Shown here: in pieces, positions 9,119 through 17,297 of the stretch
Position numbering within the stretch: the stretch's first letter is position 1
Layout: the number at the start of each line of letters is the position of its first letter
Assembly (NCBI RefSeq): GCF_030053415.1
Contig: NZ_JASGBJ010000001.1
Coordinates: 1,116,001 to 1,180,000 of the forward strand
DNA from: Marinobacter sp. CHS3-4
GTDB taxonomy: Bacteria; Pseudomonadota; Gammaproteobacteria; Pseudomonadales; Oleiphilaceae
DNA length: 64,000 bases
Direction: 5' to 3'
The notes under the pieces: generated by a model
What the model saw: only the letters and a program-made list of their open reading frames with translations
Told to the model about the DNA's origin: nothing
Databases searched by the model: none
Position numbers and translations under genes: made by a program

Positions 9119-9778
9119 CTAGGCGGGAAGAGGGCGATAGGCGATAGCCTGCGCTTCTTCACGGTCCATACCCAGAGCCTGCAGCAGCATCGAGGCGACG
9201 ATTTCCCCATGATGTTCCACAGCTCGATCTTCGACGACGTCGATCATGGCACCCATCGCACCGGATACCACCAGCCCGATGGCGAGCTCTTCGTTATCAA
9301 AGCTGAAAAGCTTCTGCTCGTACCCGGCACGCAAGTCTTTAAGTACATTGGCCGCCAGCTTGGAGCGCATGCCCTCCGCGTAGCGCACAACGTTGACCAA
9401 CGCGCTGGCCCAATTGGGATCCTTCTCGGCTTTGCGGACGAACACGCGAACACCGACTGCCAGGCGCTCGGCACCGTTGGTAACGCCTTCGCTCAGAACA
9501 TTGACCTGTTGCGACAGGTTTTCGGCCAGCGCTATAGCCACCGCTTCCAAGACAGCTTCCTTGCTCCGGAAGTAGTTGTAGATAGTACCGTTGGACACGC
9601 CCGCTTCCCTGGCGAGTTCGTTCAGGGCAAGTTCGCCGGCTCCTTTTTCCGCGTAGATCCGCAACGCCGCATCGATGAGCTGCTGCCGGGTCCGGGCTTT
9701 TTTCTTGTGGCCGCGGGTCAACTTGCCGCTGTGTGCTTTAGTTGGAGTTGCGTCAGATCCTGTCGTACCAGTCATCAT
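9119..9778 (-). CDS. TetR-family repressor of the aromatic catabolic cluster
   Basis: The 219-residue protein has a basic N-terminus followed by a TetR helix-turn-helix at about residues 28-75 (RQQLIDAALRIYAEKG, LAREAGVSNGTIYNYFRSKE). The C-terminal helical domain should bind the effector. It lies 85 bp downstream of the flavin hydroxylase gene on the same strand. A perfect 14-bp palindrome is in that gap, and a near-identical copy sits in the divergent promoter of the catabolic genes. It therefore probably represses itself and both arms of the cluster, with a pathway substrate or intermediate as the likely inducer. Confidence 0.85.
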   Translation of the reverse strand: MMTGTTGSDATPTKAHSGKLTRGHKKKARTRQQLIDAALRIYAEKGAGELALNELAREAGVSNGTIYNYFRSKEAVLEAVAIALAENLSQQVNVLSEGVTNGAERLAVGVRVFVRKAEKDPNWASALVNVVRYAEGMRSKLAANVLKDLRAGYEQKLFSFDNEELAIGLVVSGAMGAMIDVVEDRAVEHHGEIVASMLLQALGMDREEAQAIAYRPLPA

Positions 9779-9826
9779 TTATCACATCCGTTGCGATTAC
9801 ACGATCCGGGTAGTGTAATGAAAAAA

Positions 9827-9840
9827 TCTCAATATTGAGA
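9827..9840. promoter_or_regulatory. Candidate TetR operator O1
   Basis: TCTCAATATTGAGA is a perfect 14-bp palindrome 49 bp upstream of the tetR-family start codon. The sequence recurs with one mismatch at 11545-11558 between the divergent catabolic promoters. The position suggests autoregulation of the repressor gene. Confidence 0.65.
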
Positions 9841-9863
9841 GAAGTCTGGATGGATCAGAGGCT

Positions 9864-11480
9864 CTATACGCTTGCTGCATGCCTTTGATTGGGGGCCCGA
9901 TTACCCATCATCGTCAATGCCTCCCGCACCAGAAGCGACGCATGGGCAAGTGGGCCGCTGGCCATGATGACCTTGTCAGGCCGAATCACCGCCACGTTAC
10001 CTCGCATACCGTTTTGGCAGAAAGTATTGGTGAGATCTTCCATGAAGTGCTCGGACTGCCCCGGCGGCTGGGAGTGGACACCGATTTGCAGGCACTTGCC
10101 TCCAGTGCGTTTCCAGTGGTCGAGCAGGTCGGCATCTAACGTCTGTATGGGATCGACGCCAAAGCCAACAATCAGAAACTGATCGCCCAACACGCTATCG
10201 CTGAGCAGAACGCCGCTTTCCGTGCGGACCAGCCCCTGTGGGAGATGAGTGCCTGGCCGTAACGCACGTGTTGCAAACCGTTTTTTGAAGAACCCGTTGT
10301 CAAAGCTGTTTGCCGGCTTGATACGCAGCTCCTCGAGGTGGTAACGAAGGGGCGGGACCAGACCGGCGAGCCTCATCGTGCCGTGAATAAGCGCTGCCGA
10401 GAGCTTGTTGCGCGGCATCACCAGCTTGCCCATCAGGCGGGCCAGATTGATCATTTTGCGGGCGTGGGGGCGGCGTTCGGTGTCGTAACTTTCCAGCAGT
10501 TCGGCTTTGGCATCGCCCCGGAGCACCCAGGCCATTTTCCAGCCAAGGTTGGCTGCATCCCGCAAGCCGGCGACCAGCCCCTGGCCTACAAAGGGCGGCG
10601 TGATGTGAGCGGCGTCTCCGGCCAGGAAGATACGCCCTGCCTGAAAGCGCTCGCAACAGCGGGCGTGAAAGCGGTATACCGCCTGTCGTTCGATTTCCAG
10701 ATCTTCTTCCGGGGGGAGCAACTCCGCGATGCGCTCTGGCGTTTCCATGTCCTCCTTGGCTTCATCTGGGTGCAGCATAAACTCCCAGCGTTCGCGACCG
10801 CCGGGCGCCGGCATATGGGGGGCAGGCCGGGAGGAGTCGCAGTTGAACTCAACGTGGTCTATGACCTTACCTTTGCGGCGGTAGGCATCCACAATGAGCC
10901 AGTCCTCGCCGTAGGTTTGGCCCTTGAAGTCCTGATTAATCAGGGACCGAACCTTGGAGTGCGCGCCATCCGCGCCCACCAGGTATCGCGCGCGAACCTG
11001 GTGAACCTGGTCCTGCCAATCCTTGAGCTCTGCCACTATCCCGTCTGTTTCTGACGTCACTGCGACGAGCTCGAAGCCACCCCGGAAACTGACTTGGGGA
11101 AACTCGGCGACTTTTTTGCGCAACGCACGTTCCAGATCTGGCTGATAGAACGTGACCAGTTTGGGGTGGCCATCCAGACTGCCTGCGGTGTTCGCCTTTC
11201 CGAACTGGCCAACCACCGGGCAGTTCATCTTCACCTCCGGAATACCAATCTTGGCAAATGCGTTCTCATCCAATCCGGCCATCTGCAGGATACGGAGGGC
11301 TTCGTTATCCAGGGCGATGGCTCTGGGCATCATCAGAATATCCGTCACCCGGTCCACCGTTAGGGTCTCCACTCCGTAACGGCCCAACAGAGCGCTCAGC
11401 GCGGCGCCGACGGGGCCAAAGCCCACGACCAGAACCTCGACCTCGTGGGGAAGTGTCGACATCTTTTTCGTTGTGTTCAT
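9864..11480 (-). CDS. FAD-dependent aromatic hydroxylase (MhpA-like)
   Basis: The 538-residue flavoprotein monooxygenase has an N-terminal dinucleotide motif GFGPVG at 20-25. The ribose-contacting motif GRIFLAGDAAHITPPFVGQG lies near residues 285-303, and VGADGAHSKVRS is the DG motif near 170. Size and motifs match group A phenol hydroxylases such as MhpA, which add a hydroxyl group ortho to a phenolic hydroxyl using NAD(P)H and O2. A divergent extradiol dioxygenase and an FAH-family hydrolase follow, so the product is probably a catechol or trihydroxybenzene. The substrate cannot be assigned. The promoter (-35 TTGAGA inside the operator, -10 TAGAAT) is at 11521-11550. Confidence 0.85.
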   Translation of the reverse strand: MNTTKKMSTLPHEVEVLVVGFGPVGAALSALLGRYGVETLTVDRVTDILMMPRAIALDNEALRILQMAGLDENAFAKIGIPEVKMNCPVVGQFGKANTAGSLDGHPKLVTFYQPDLERALRKKVAEFPQVSFRGGFELVAVTSETDGIVAELKDWQDQVHQVRARYLVGADGAHSKVRSLINQDFKGQTYGEDWLIVDAYRRKGKVIDHVEFNCDSSRPAPHMPAPGGRERWEFMLHPDEAKEDMETPERIAELLPPEEDLEIERQAVYRFHARCCERFQAGRIFLAGDAAHITPPFVGQGLVAGLRDAANLGWKMAWVLRGDAKAELLESYDTERRPHARKMINLARLMGKLVMPRNKLSAALIHGTMRLAGLVPPLRYHLEELRIKPANSFDNGFFKKRFATRALRPGTHLPQGLVRTESGVLLSDSVLGDQFLIVGFGVDPIQTLDADLLDHWKRTGGKCLQIGVHSQPPGQSEHFMEDLTNTFCQNGMRGNVAVIRPDKVIMASGPLAHASLLVREALTMMGNRAPNQRHAASV

Positions 11481-11520
11481 AACTGCTCCGAATTGACCAA
11501 GGGAACCTCAATGTCCGAGC

Positions 11521-11550
11521 ATTCTAATCCATAATTGACATAACTCTCAA
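11521..11550 (-). promoter_or_regulatory. Promoter of the flavin hydroxylase gene
   Basis: On the minus strand, TTGAGA (11545-11550) and TAGAAT (11521-11526) are separated by 18 bp and match sigma-70 consensus at 5 of 6 positions each. The -35 hexamer is part of the palindromic operator, so repressor binding would block polymerase directly. Confidence 0.55.
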
Positions 11551-11563
11551 TATTGGGAATACT
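11535..11563 (+). promoter_or_regulatory. Promoter of the dioxygenase operon
   Basis: A consensus TTGACA at 11535-11540 and AATACT at 11558-11563 are separated by 17 bp. The spacer is almost entirely occupied by the operator palindrome. The start codon of the dioxygenase lies about 50 bp beyond the predicted transcription start. Confidence 0.6.
11545..11558. promoter_or_regulatory. Candidate TetR operator O2 in divergent promoter
   Basis: TCTCAATATTGGGA matches operator O1 at 13 of 14 positions. It fills the spacer of the rightward promoter and contains the -35 of the leftward one, so a single bound repressor could silence both arms. A degenerate third site (CTCA, seven bases, TGAG) is at 11564-11578. 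Confidence 0.65.
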
Positions 11564-11622
11564 CTCATAAAAATTGAGTTTGATTTTATAACCATCGCGG
11601 ATATGCGAGCAGGAGACCCCCC

Positions 11623-12696
11623 ATGAGCGAACTCTTGACGAATCAACCGAGGCGGCATCCGAATCCCACCGTCAAGGCTCAGAAACTGGCTTATTTGCTA
11701 TTCGAGCGCCCGGATCTTGATCGGGCGGAGCGGTTCCTTACCGATTTCGGCTTGAGGCTGATCGAGCGGGAAGCCGATGCACTGACCTTTCGCGCTGCAG
11801 ATACATCGCCCTTCTGTTATCGGGTGGAGCGTGGCGACCGGGAGCGGTTTCTGGGGTTCGGTTTGGAGGTAGGCTCGGCAGAGGATCTGCAAAAGCTCTC
11901 CAGTCTGCCCGGGGCATCGGCCGTTGAGGACGCGCCGTATTCTGGTGGTGGGCAACGGGTAAAGCTGAAAGATCCCTCCGGCTTTTTAGTGGAGGCGATT
12001 CACGGCCAGGCCCTATTGGAGGCGACGCCCCACCGCAATCCGCTCTCGCAGAATGTGGGTGAGCAACTGGCCCGTATCAATGACACTCAACGCCTCCCCA
12101 TGGCGCCACCACAGATTCTCAAACTGGGGCATGTGGTGCTCGAAGTGGCGGATTTTCAGGACACCTGTGCCTGGTACACGCAGCATTTCGGGTTCATTCC
12201 CAGTGACGTCCAGGTGCTTCCGGACGGCTCTCCGGCGGTGGTATTCATGCGCCTGGACCTGGGAGACACACCGGCGGATCACCATACCCTGGCCATGGCC
12301 CAGGGTTTCATGCCTGCCTATAGCCACAGTGCCTATGAAGTTGTCGATGCCGATGCCGTTGGTATGGGCCAGCAGCTCCTGCGGGATCATGGCTGGAAGC
12401 ATGCGTGGGGGATTGGGCGTCACCTCCTCGGCAGCCAGATTTTCGATTACTGGGAAGACGCCTGGGGCGCTAAACACGAGCACTATTGTGACGGCGATGT
12501 CTTCACCGCGGAGGAGCCCATGGGTGTTCATCCGGTCAGCCGTGGAGCCATGGCGCAGTGGGGACAGGCTATGCCTGCCAGTTTTACCCGGCCCAAATTT
12601 AGTGCCAAAGCTCTCGCCGGCCTGATACGCAGCCTTCGCGGCAGCCCGGATGTGACCGTCCGCAAGCTGCGGACCCTCGCCAAACTTTTCACCTGA
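11623..12696 (+). CDS. Extradiol ring-cleavage dioxygenase (VOC superfamily)
   Basis: This 357-residue type I extradiol dioxygenase has two VOC modules, a degenerate N-terminal one and a catalytic C-terminal one. The predicted 2-His-1-carboxylate Fe(II) ligands are His170 in LKLGHVVLEV, His221 in DHHTLAM and Glu286 in AKHEHYCDGD. It should open the aromatic ring of the hydroxylated product next to a hydroxyl group. It is the first gene of a four-gene operon (spacings 16 bp, a 1-bp overlap and 2 bp). The C-terminal extension of about 65 residues is longer than in catechol 2,3-dioxygenases, which suggests a bulkier or atypical substrate. Confidence 0.85.
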   Translation: MSELLTNQPRRHPNPTVKAQKLAYLLFERPDLDRAERFLTDFGLRLIEREADALTFRAADTSPFCYRVERGDRERFLGFGLEVGSAEDLQKLSSLPGASAVEDAPYSGGGQRVKLKDPSGFLVEAIHGQALLEATPHRNPLSQNVGEQLARINDTQRLPMAPPQILKLGHVVLEVADFQDTCAWYTQHFGFIPSDVQVLPDGSPAVVFMRLDLGDTPADHHTLAMAQGFMPAYSHSAYEVVDADAVGMGQQLLRDHGWKHAWGIGRHLLGSQIFDYWEDAWGAKHEHYCDGDVFTAEEPMGVHPVSRGAMAQWGQAMPASFTRPKFSAKALAGLIRSLRGSPDVTVRKLRTLAKLFT

Positions 12697-12712
12697 ACGG
12701 AGAACGTTACGC

Positions 12713-13672
12713 ATGAGTTTGAACATCGTCCGCTTCCAGCGGAACAATCGTAGCCAGTGGGGGATACTGATAGGCAGCCAGGTCGTGCCGTTGGAAGTGC
12801 CCTGTACCTCAACGGGAGAGCTGATCGAAATGGGTCGGCAGACGCTGAAGACGGCTGCCAGGGACAGCATGGAACGCATCGATGTGGGCGATCTGGAACT
12901 GCTGTCCCCCATCACGTCCGAGGCGAAGGTGCTCTGCCAGGGCGCCAACTATCGCCAGCACATGATCGACTCCGGCATGAATCCGGACGACAAGTCGTTC
13001 AACATGTTCTTTACCAAGTCCTCGGCTTCCATCACCGGCCCGAACGGGAAGATCATTAAGCCCAAAGCGGTCCGGTTGCTCGACTATGAAGTAGAGCTCA
13101 CCCTGGTACTGGGTAAACGCACGTCAGGCCCTGAGCAGGTCAACGCAAGCAACCTGCATGACTACGTGGCCGGTATCTGCATCGGTAACGATATTTCCGC
13201 CAGGGACATCCAGATTCCACAGATGCAGTTCCACAAGGGCAAGAGCTACCGCACGTTCTGCCCCCTGGGGCCGGTGCTCTGTCTGTTGGAGCCTGAGGAA
13301 ATAAAGTATCTGGATAACCTGCAACTGGAACTCCGCGTTAACGATGGAATCAGACAGCGGGACAACACCGGCAACCTGGTGTTCAAGCCCGCCGAGACCC
13401 TCACCGAATATTCTCAGATTCACGATTTCGATCCGGGCGATGTGCTCATGACCGGCACCCCCTCAGGCTGTGCCCTGGGGTTGCCGTCGCCCCTGTTGGT
13501 GAAGGTGGCGGGCCTTCTGCCGGAAGCCAGGAAATGGGCCATTTTCCTCAAGGGGCAGAGCCGTCGGCCCCAATATCTCAAGGCCGGTGACCGCATCGAC
13601 GCGCGCATCGCCAGCCCGGATGGTCGCATCGATCTCGGTCATCAAAGCCATATCGTGGTCGATGAGGTGTGA
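12713..13672 (+). CDS. Fumarylacetoacetate hydrolase-family protein
   Basis: The 319-residue FAH-fold protein carries the metal-binding residues of the family in DYEVELTLVLG (about residue 124) and IGNDISARDIQ (about 160). The C-terminal block PGDVLMTGTPSG is typical as well. In meta-cleavage pathways, members hydrate 2-oxo-pent-4-enoates or cleave C-C bonds of vinylogous diketones. Lying directly after the dioxygenase, it is the likely step acting on the ring-fission product. No separate alpha/beta C-C hydrolase such as MhpC is present in the cluster, so this enzyme may perform the C-C cleavage. Confidence 0.85.
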   Translation: MSLNIVRFQRNNRSQWGILIGSQVVPLEVPCTSTGELIEMGRQTLKTAARDSMERIDVGDLELLSPITSEAKVLCQGANYRQHMIDSGMNPDDKSFNMFFTKSSASITGPNGKIIKPKAVRLLDYEVELTLVLGKRTSGPEQVNASNLHDYVAGICIGNDISARDIQIPQMQFHKGKSYRTFCPLGPVLCLLEPEEIKYLDNLQLELRVNDGIRQRDNTGNLVFKPAETLTEYSQIHDFDPGDVLMTGTPSGCALGLPSPLLVKVAGLLPEARKWAIFLKGQSRRPQYLKAGDRIDARIASPDGRIDLGHQSHIVVDEV

Positions 13673-15642
13673 TGATGAACTCAGGTATAGCCAGTTATCA
13701 GGATGTACTCACAGTGGAACAGTCGGGAAGGCCGGCTGATTTTCCTTCGAATACCTATGAGTTGATCAAACGGCGGGCAGAGCGTAGCCCCGATGCGCCG
13801 GCGCTTTCGTTCTTTCTTCAGGCCAGCGAGCACAAGCGCCCCGAAACCTGGAGCTATGCGCAATTGCTGGGCCGGATCAATCAGACGGCCAACCTGTTCC
13901 ACAGCCTTGGGGCCGAAAGGCAAACGGTCATCGCCTACATCCTGCCCAATTTGCCAGAGACCCACTGGGTGCTGTGGGGCGGCCAGGCAACCGGTATTGT
14001 CTGTGCCATCAATCCGCTGCTCGAGCCCTCGGCCATGGCCGAGCTCCTTAATGCCTCCGGTGCGAGTATCCTGGTGACTCTGGCACCTTTCCCAGGTACC
14101 GATCTCTGGCCCAAGGTCTGCAAGGCCATGGAGCAGGTGCCCAAGTTGCGGGAGCTGGTGCTGGTGAATCTCGCTGATCACACTCGGGGCTTGAAGCGTC
14201 CCGTTGCCCGTCTCCTGCATAAACGGGAAGCTTTCCGCCTGCATGGTTTCGACGGTATCGGAGGCAGCGTCGATAACCGCGTACGGATTCACGATCTCAC
14301 CCAGGCCATCAAACCCATGCCGACCAATTTCCTCAACAGCCGGCGGCGGATCGATCCCGATGATATCTCGTCCTACTTTTGCACTGGAGGCACCACCGGC
14401 ACGCCGAAACTGGCCATGCGTCGGCACCGCAATGAAGTGGCCAATGCCTGGAGTGTGGCCCAGTTTTTCGGGGACAACCTGGGCCAGGGCAAGGTCATCT
14501 TTTGCGGACTTCCGATGTTCCATGTCAACGCTGTGCTGGTAACGGGGCTGATTCCGTTTTCTCAAGGCGCCCATGTCATCCTTGGAACCCCACAAGGTTA
14601 CCGGGGGCCGGGGGTGGTGAACCGATTCTGGGAGATGGTGGAGCACCACGGGATCAACTTTTTAAGTGGTGTGCCGACCCTGTACTCCACGTTGTTGCAG
14701 CTGCCCATCGGCGAGCACCGTCTGGACAGTCTCGAATACGGTCTCTGTGGCGCCGCTCCTTTACCGGCGGAAGTGATGCGTAATTTTCAGGCGCGCACTG
14801 GTGTCAGGATTCTGGAGGGCTATGGTCTGACCGAAGGCACCTGTGTCAGCACCTGCAACCCACCCGAAGGCGAACGTCGACCCGGGTCGATCGGTTTGCG
14901 CATTCCGGGTCAGGCGATGAAAGCGGTGGTGCTGGATGAGCAGGGCCATTACGAGCGGGATTGTGTCATCGGTGAGGTTGGGGTGCTGCTGATTTCCGGC
15001 CCGAACGTGTTTGCCGGTTATAAATTGAGCCCACAGAATCGCGGTCTTTGGGTGGACTGTGGAGACGATCAGTGCTGGTTGAATACCGGGGATCTGGGAC
15101 GACAGGACACCGAGGGTTATTTCTGGCTCACCGGCCGCAAGAAAGAACTGATCATCCGCGGCGGGCACAACATCGATCCGGCTAGCATCGAAGAGCCCTT
15201 GCACCGTCATCCGTCGGTTCTGGCTGCCGCAGCCGTGGGGCGGCCGGATGCCTACGCCGGGGAGCTGCCGGTGGCCTATGTTCAGATTAAGGAAGGTGAA
15301 CAGGTCTCTGAATCCGAACTAAAAGACTTCCTGGCGCAGGAAATCTCTGAAAGGGCTGCTTGGCCCAGGTATGTGAGAATCATCGAAGAGCTGCCGCTGA
15401 CCGGTGTGGGTAAAATTTTCAAACCGGAACTCAAGCAACGTGAAATCAGGGATTCCCTGGAAACTGCACTCAAGGAGGCCGGCCTGGAGACGGTTCGCCT
15501 CCACGTCGAGCGTGATCCCACCCACGGTGTTGTCATTAGGGTGAATGCCGGGGATGTAACGGCCGAAGCCAGCATCCAGCGAGTGTTAGGGCGTTTCCCC
15601 TTTCAATTCACCATCGAAGTACCGACCGCCGCCTTGGCGTAA
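13672..15642 (+). CDS. Acyl-CoA synthetase (AMP-binding)
   Basis: This member of the ANL superfamily, about 656 residues long, has an ATP-binding loop CTGGTTGTPK near residue 238, the motif GYGLTEGTC near 382 and the C-terminal hinge and lysine region (GRKKELIIRGGHNIDP, GVGKIFKPEL). It should activate a carboxylate as acyl-CoA via an acyl-AMP. It overlaps the FAH gene stop codon by one base (TGATG), while an in-frame GTG three bases earlier is less likely. In this context the substrate is probably an aliphatic or aromatic acid released by, or entering, the meta-cleavage pathway. The length exceeds typical FadD proteins because of an N-terminal extension and an insertion near residues 165-210. 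Confidence 0.85.
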   Translation: MMNSGIASYQDVLTVEQSGRPADFPSNTYELIKRRAERSPDAPALSFFLQASEHKRPETWSYAQLLGRINQTANLFHSLGAERQTVIAYILPNLPETHWVLWGGQATGIVCAINPLLEPSAMAELLNASGASILVTLAPFPGTDLWPKVCKAMEQVPKLRELVLVNLADHTRGLKRPVARLLHKREAFRLHGFDGIGGSVDNRVRIHDLTQAIKPMPTNFLNSRRRIDPDDISSYFCTGGTTGTPKLAMRRHRNEVANAWSVAQFFGDNLGQGKVIFCGLPMFHVNAVLVTGLIPFSQGAHVILGTPQGYRGPGVVNRFWEMVEHHGINFLSGVPTLYSTLLQLPIGEHRLDSLEYGLCGAAPLPAEVMRNFQARTGVRILEGYGLTEGTCVSTCNPPEGERRPGSIGLRIPGQAMKAVVLDEQGHYERDCVIGEVGVLLISGPNVFAGYKLSPQNRGLWVDCGDDQCWLNTGDLGRQDTEGYFWLTGRKKELIIRGGHNIDPASIEEPLHRHPSVLAAAAVGRPDAYAGELPVAYVQIKEGEQVSESELKDFLAQEISERAAWPRYVRIIEELPLTGVGKIFKPELKQREIRDSLETALKEAGLETVRLHVERDPTHGVVIRVNAGDVTAEASIQRVLGRFPFQFTIEVPTAALA

Positions 15643-15644
15643 CC

Positions 15645-16697
15645 ATGACGAGTATTAAGATGAACGTCTTTGCGATCAACGACTACGCCTCCGGCGCCCT
15701 CCAGGTGATGAAACAACCGCTGCCGCCGCCCCCGGAAACGGGGCAGGTGCAGTTGGCGCTGCGGGGCACCTCGATCAATCCCATCGATCAGCTGATCGCA
15801 AAGGGCTACGGCGCTCCTCTATTCAACGGACGGAACCGATTTCCTCAGGTGCTCGGTCGTGATGGAGTCGCCGAGGTGCTCGCCATCGGCCGCGGCGTAA
15901 CCGACCTGAAGCCCGGGCAGCGCGTGTTGGTGGCGGTTTCGCCGAAAACGGGTGGCACCTATGCCGAGGTCTTCAATGTACCGCGGCGTTGTGTTGCGCC
16001 TATTGCGGATAGCCTGCCTGATCAGGTGGCTGCCGGCCTGGGGTATGCGGGGCTGACGGCACTGCAGGCGCTGGACGCCCTCGGGCTGTCACCGGGGACG
16101 TCCTTTGGGAAGCGGCTTTGTATCAATGGCGCCAGTGGAGGTGTCGGATCGATCGCGCTCGTGCTCGCCTCCCGCTGGGGTGCCGACATCACCGCCGTGG
16201 CCTCCCGAAAGAACCATGCCTGGTTACAAACCATCGCAGACTGCCAAGTGATCGATTACCGGGACCCAGAGGCCGTAGGTTCCATATCCAGTGATCTCAT
16301 ACTGAATCTTGCTTCGCCAGCCGAAGAGTTCGATCGTTGCAGTGATCCGTTACTGGCGGCATTGAGAGCCCGTTCGGCAAAGGACCAGTGCTACGCCACC
16401 ACCGTCACTCCGATCCTGCCCTATATCACGAGCAAGGGCATCGTGGGCGGGTTGGTCGCCAGTGGCAAGACTTACCTGCAAAGACGGCTGAGGCTCAAGT
16501 TTAAAGGGATTGACTACCACTGGGTGATGTTTCGGGAAAACCCGGAACACCTGGCTTTCCTTGCAGACGTGTTTGCCGAGTCCCAGTCGGCATCACCAGT
16601 AGGAGCGAGATCTTCATTGCGCGACCTTCCGAGTTCTTTCAGCGATCCAGGCCGTGATAGCGCGCCGGGCAAAATGGTCTTTCTGGCTGAGGACTAA
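15645..16697 (+). CDS. Zinc-independent MDR (quinone oxidoreductase-like) enzyme
   Basis: The 350-residue medium-chain dehydrogenase/reductase has the GroES-like N-terminal half (GTSINPIDQLIAKGYG near residues 42-57) and a Rossmann domain with GASGGVGSIAL near 164-174. The structural and catalytic zinc cysteines of alcohol dehydrogenases are absent, as in QOR and enoyl reductases. It probably reduces or oxidises a conjugated carbonyl intermediate with NADPH. The gene starts 2 bp after the acyl-CoA synthetase stop and ends the operon. An internal Ser-rich tail near the C-terminus (SQSASPVGARSSL) is unusual. Confidence 0.8.
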   Translation: MTSIKMNVFAINDYASGALQVMKQPLPPPPETGQVQLALRGTSINPIDQLIAKGYGAPLFNGRNRFPQVLGRDGVAEVLAIGRGVTDLKPGQRVLVAVSPKTGGTYAEVFNVPRRCVAPIADSLPDQVAAGLGYAGLTALQALDALGLSPGTSFGKRLCINGASGGVGSIALVLASRWGADITAVASRKNHAWLQTIADCQVIDYRDPEAVGSISSDLILNLASPAEEFDRCSDPLLAALRARSAKDQCYATTVTPILPYITSKGIVGGLVASGKTYLQRRLRLKFKGIDYHWVMFRENPEHLAFLADVFAESQSASPVGARSSLRDLPSSFSDPGRDSAPGKMVFLAED

Positions 16698-16730
16698 TGG
16701 ATACCATTCTCCTCTGGTGCCTGCTTAGCC

Positions 16731-16756
16731 CCAGATGCCCAGCATCGCCCCGGCGC
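16731..16756. repeat. Direct repeat copy 1 (matches 20963-20988)
   Basis: Twenty-three of 26 bases match 20963-20988 in the same orientation. The downstream copy encodes the extreme C-terminus of the membrane protein at 20954. This copy would encode GAMLGIWG and then a stop on the minus strand, with no ORF upstream of it. It looks like the relic 3' end of a paralogue, or like a recombination junction. Confidence 0.5.
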
Positions 16757-16790
16757 TTGCCTAACCTGTTAAGGGCTTTCAATCGCGATG

Positions 16791-17063
16791 TTAATGTGGG
16801 TTACCATGTTTTTTGTGGTGATTGACCGGTACTGCAGCAAGCTTGCCTGAGATTTTCTTGCAGCTGGCTTCGAGTGTATCGCCCTTGGGAGTTTCAAAGC
16901 TGACAGAATCGCCCTCTTTGTGTCCCTTGCATGCTTCCAGCGCCGCCTCCGGTGGTTTGTGATGTGTACCGGGCTTTGGCGGATGTGCTGCAGCGGTCGT
17001 TCCCAGTGATGCAGCGCCCAAGGCTGCATAAAGCGCAACGGCGGCCATCATCTTCATGTTCAT
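16791..17063 (-). CDS. Small His-rich secreted protein
   Basis: The 90-residue protein has a clear signal peptide, with cleavage probably after TAAA at about residue 26. The mature protein is about 64 residues, with two cysteines (45 and 68) that could form a disulfide. His/Pro-rich ends (HPPKPGTHHKPP at the start, NHHKKHG at the end) suggest metal or nucleotide-free envelope binding. I do not recognise a named family. It is divergent from the BaeSR-like sensor gene, and the shared gap contains an 18-bp interrupted palindrome, so it is probably part of the same regulon. Confidence 0.7.
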   Translation of the reverse strand: MNMKMMAAVALYAALGAASLGTTAAAHPPKPGTHHKPPEAALEACKGHKEGDSVSFETPKGDTLEASCKKISGKLAAVPVNHHKKHGNPH

Positions 17064-17152
17064 CTTCTGTTACCTCGTACTGATTGCCAATGTGTCTTTG
17101 GGGCCGGCTAGATTCCGACCGCTGATGACTATCCTGAAGGACAGATGTGCAG

Positions 17153-17170
17153 ACATTGTTCAAACAATGT
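17153..17170. promoter_or_regulatory. Palindromic site between secreted-protein gene and sensor kinase
   Basis: ACATTGTT, two bases, AACAATGT is a perfect 8+8 inverted repeat in the divergent promoter. The first 12 bases of its complementary strand recur exactly at 19471, upstream of the DUF1996 gene. The linked OmpR-type regulator is the likely binder. Confidence 0.55.
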
Positions 17171-17297
17171 GGAAACATTCGACGAATCCAGAAAGCTGGC
17201 CCAAGCATCTGATTCGGGCGTGCAAATTACTTGCACATTCGCCGTTTAAACTGGCCGGCATACTGAAACGCTGAGAAGACGGAAGCGGGAAAACGCA

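Noticed and set aside
12013..12948. 311-codon minus-strand ORF opposite the dioxygenase gene
   Set aside because: Spans two real genes on the other strand and has no recognisable domain or start signal.
13681..14649. 322-codon minus-strand ORF opposite the acyl-CoA synthetase gene
   Set aside because: Complete overlap with a motif-rich gene, and the composition is typical of antisense frames (many His, Gln, Arg).
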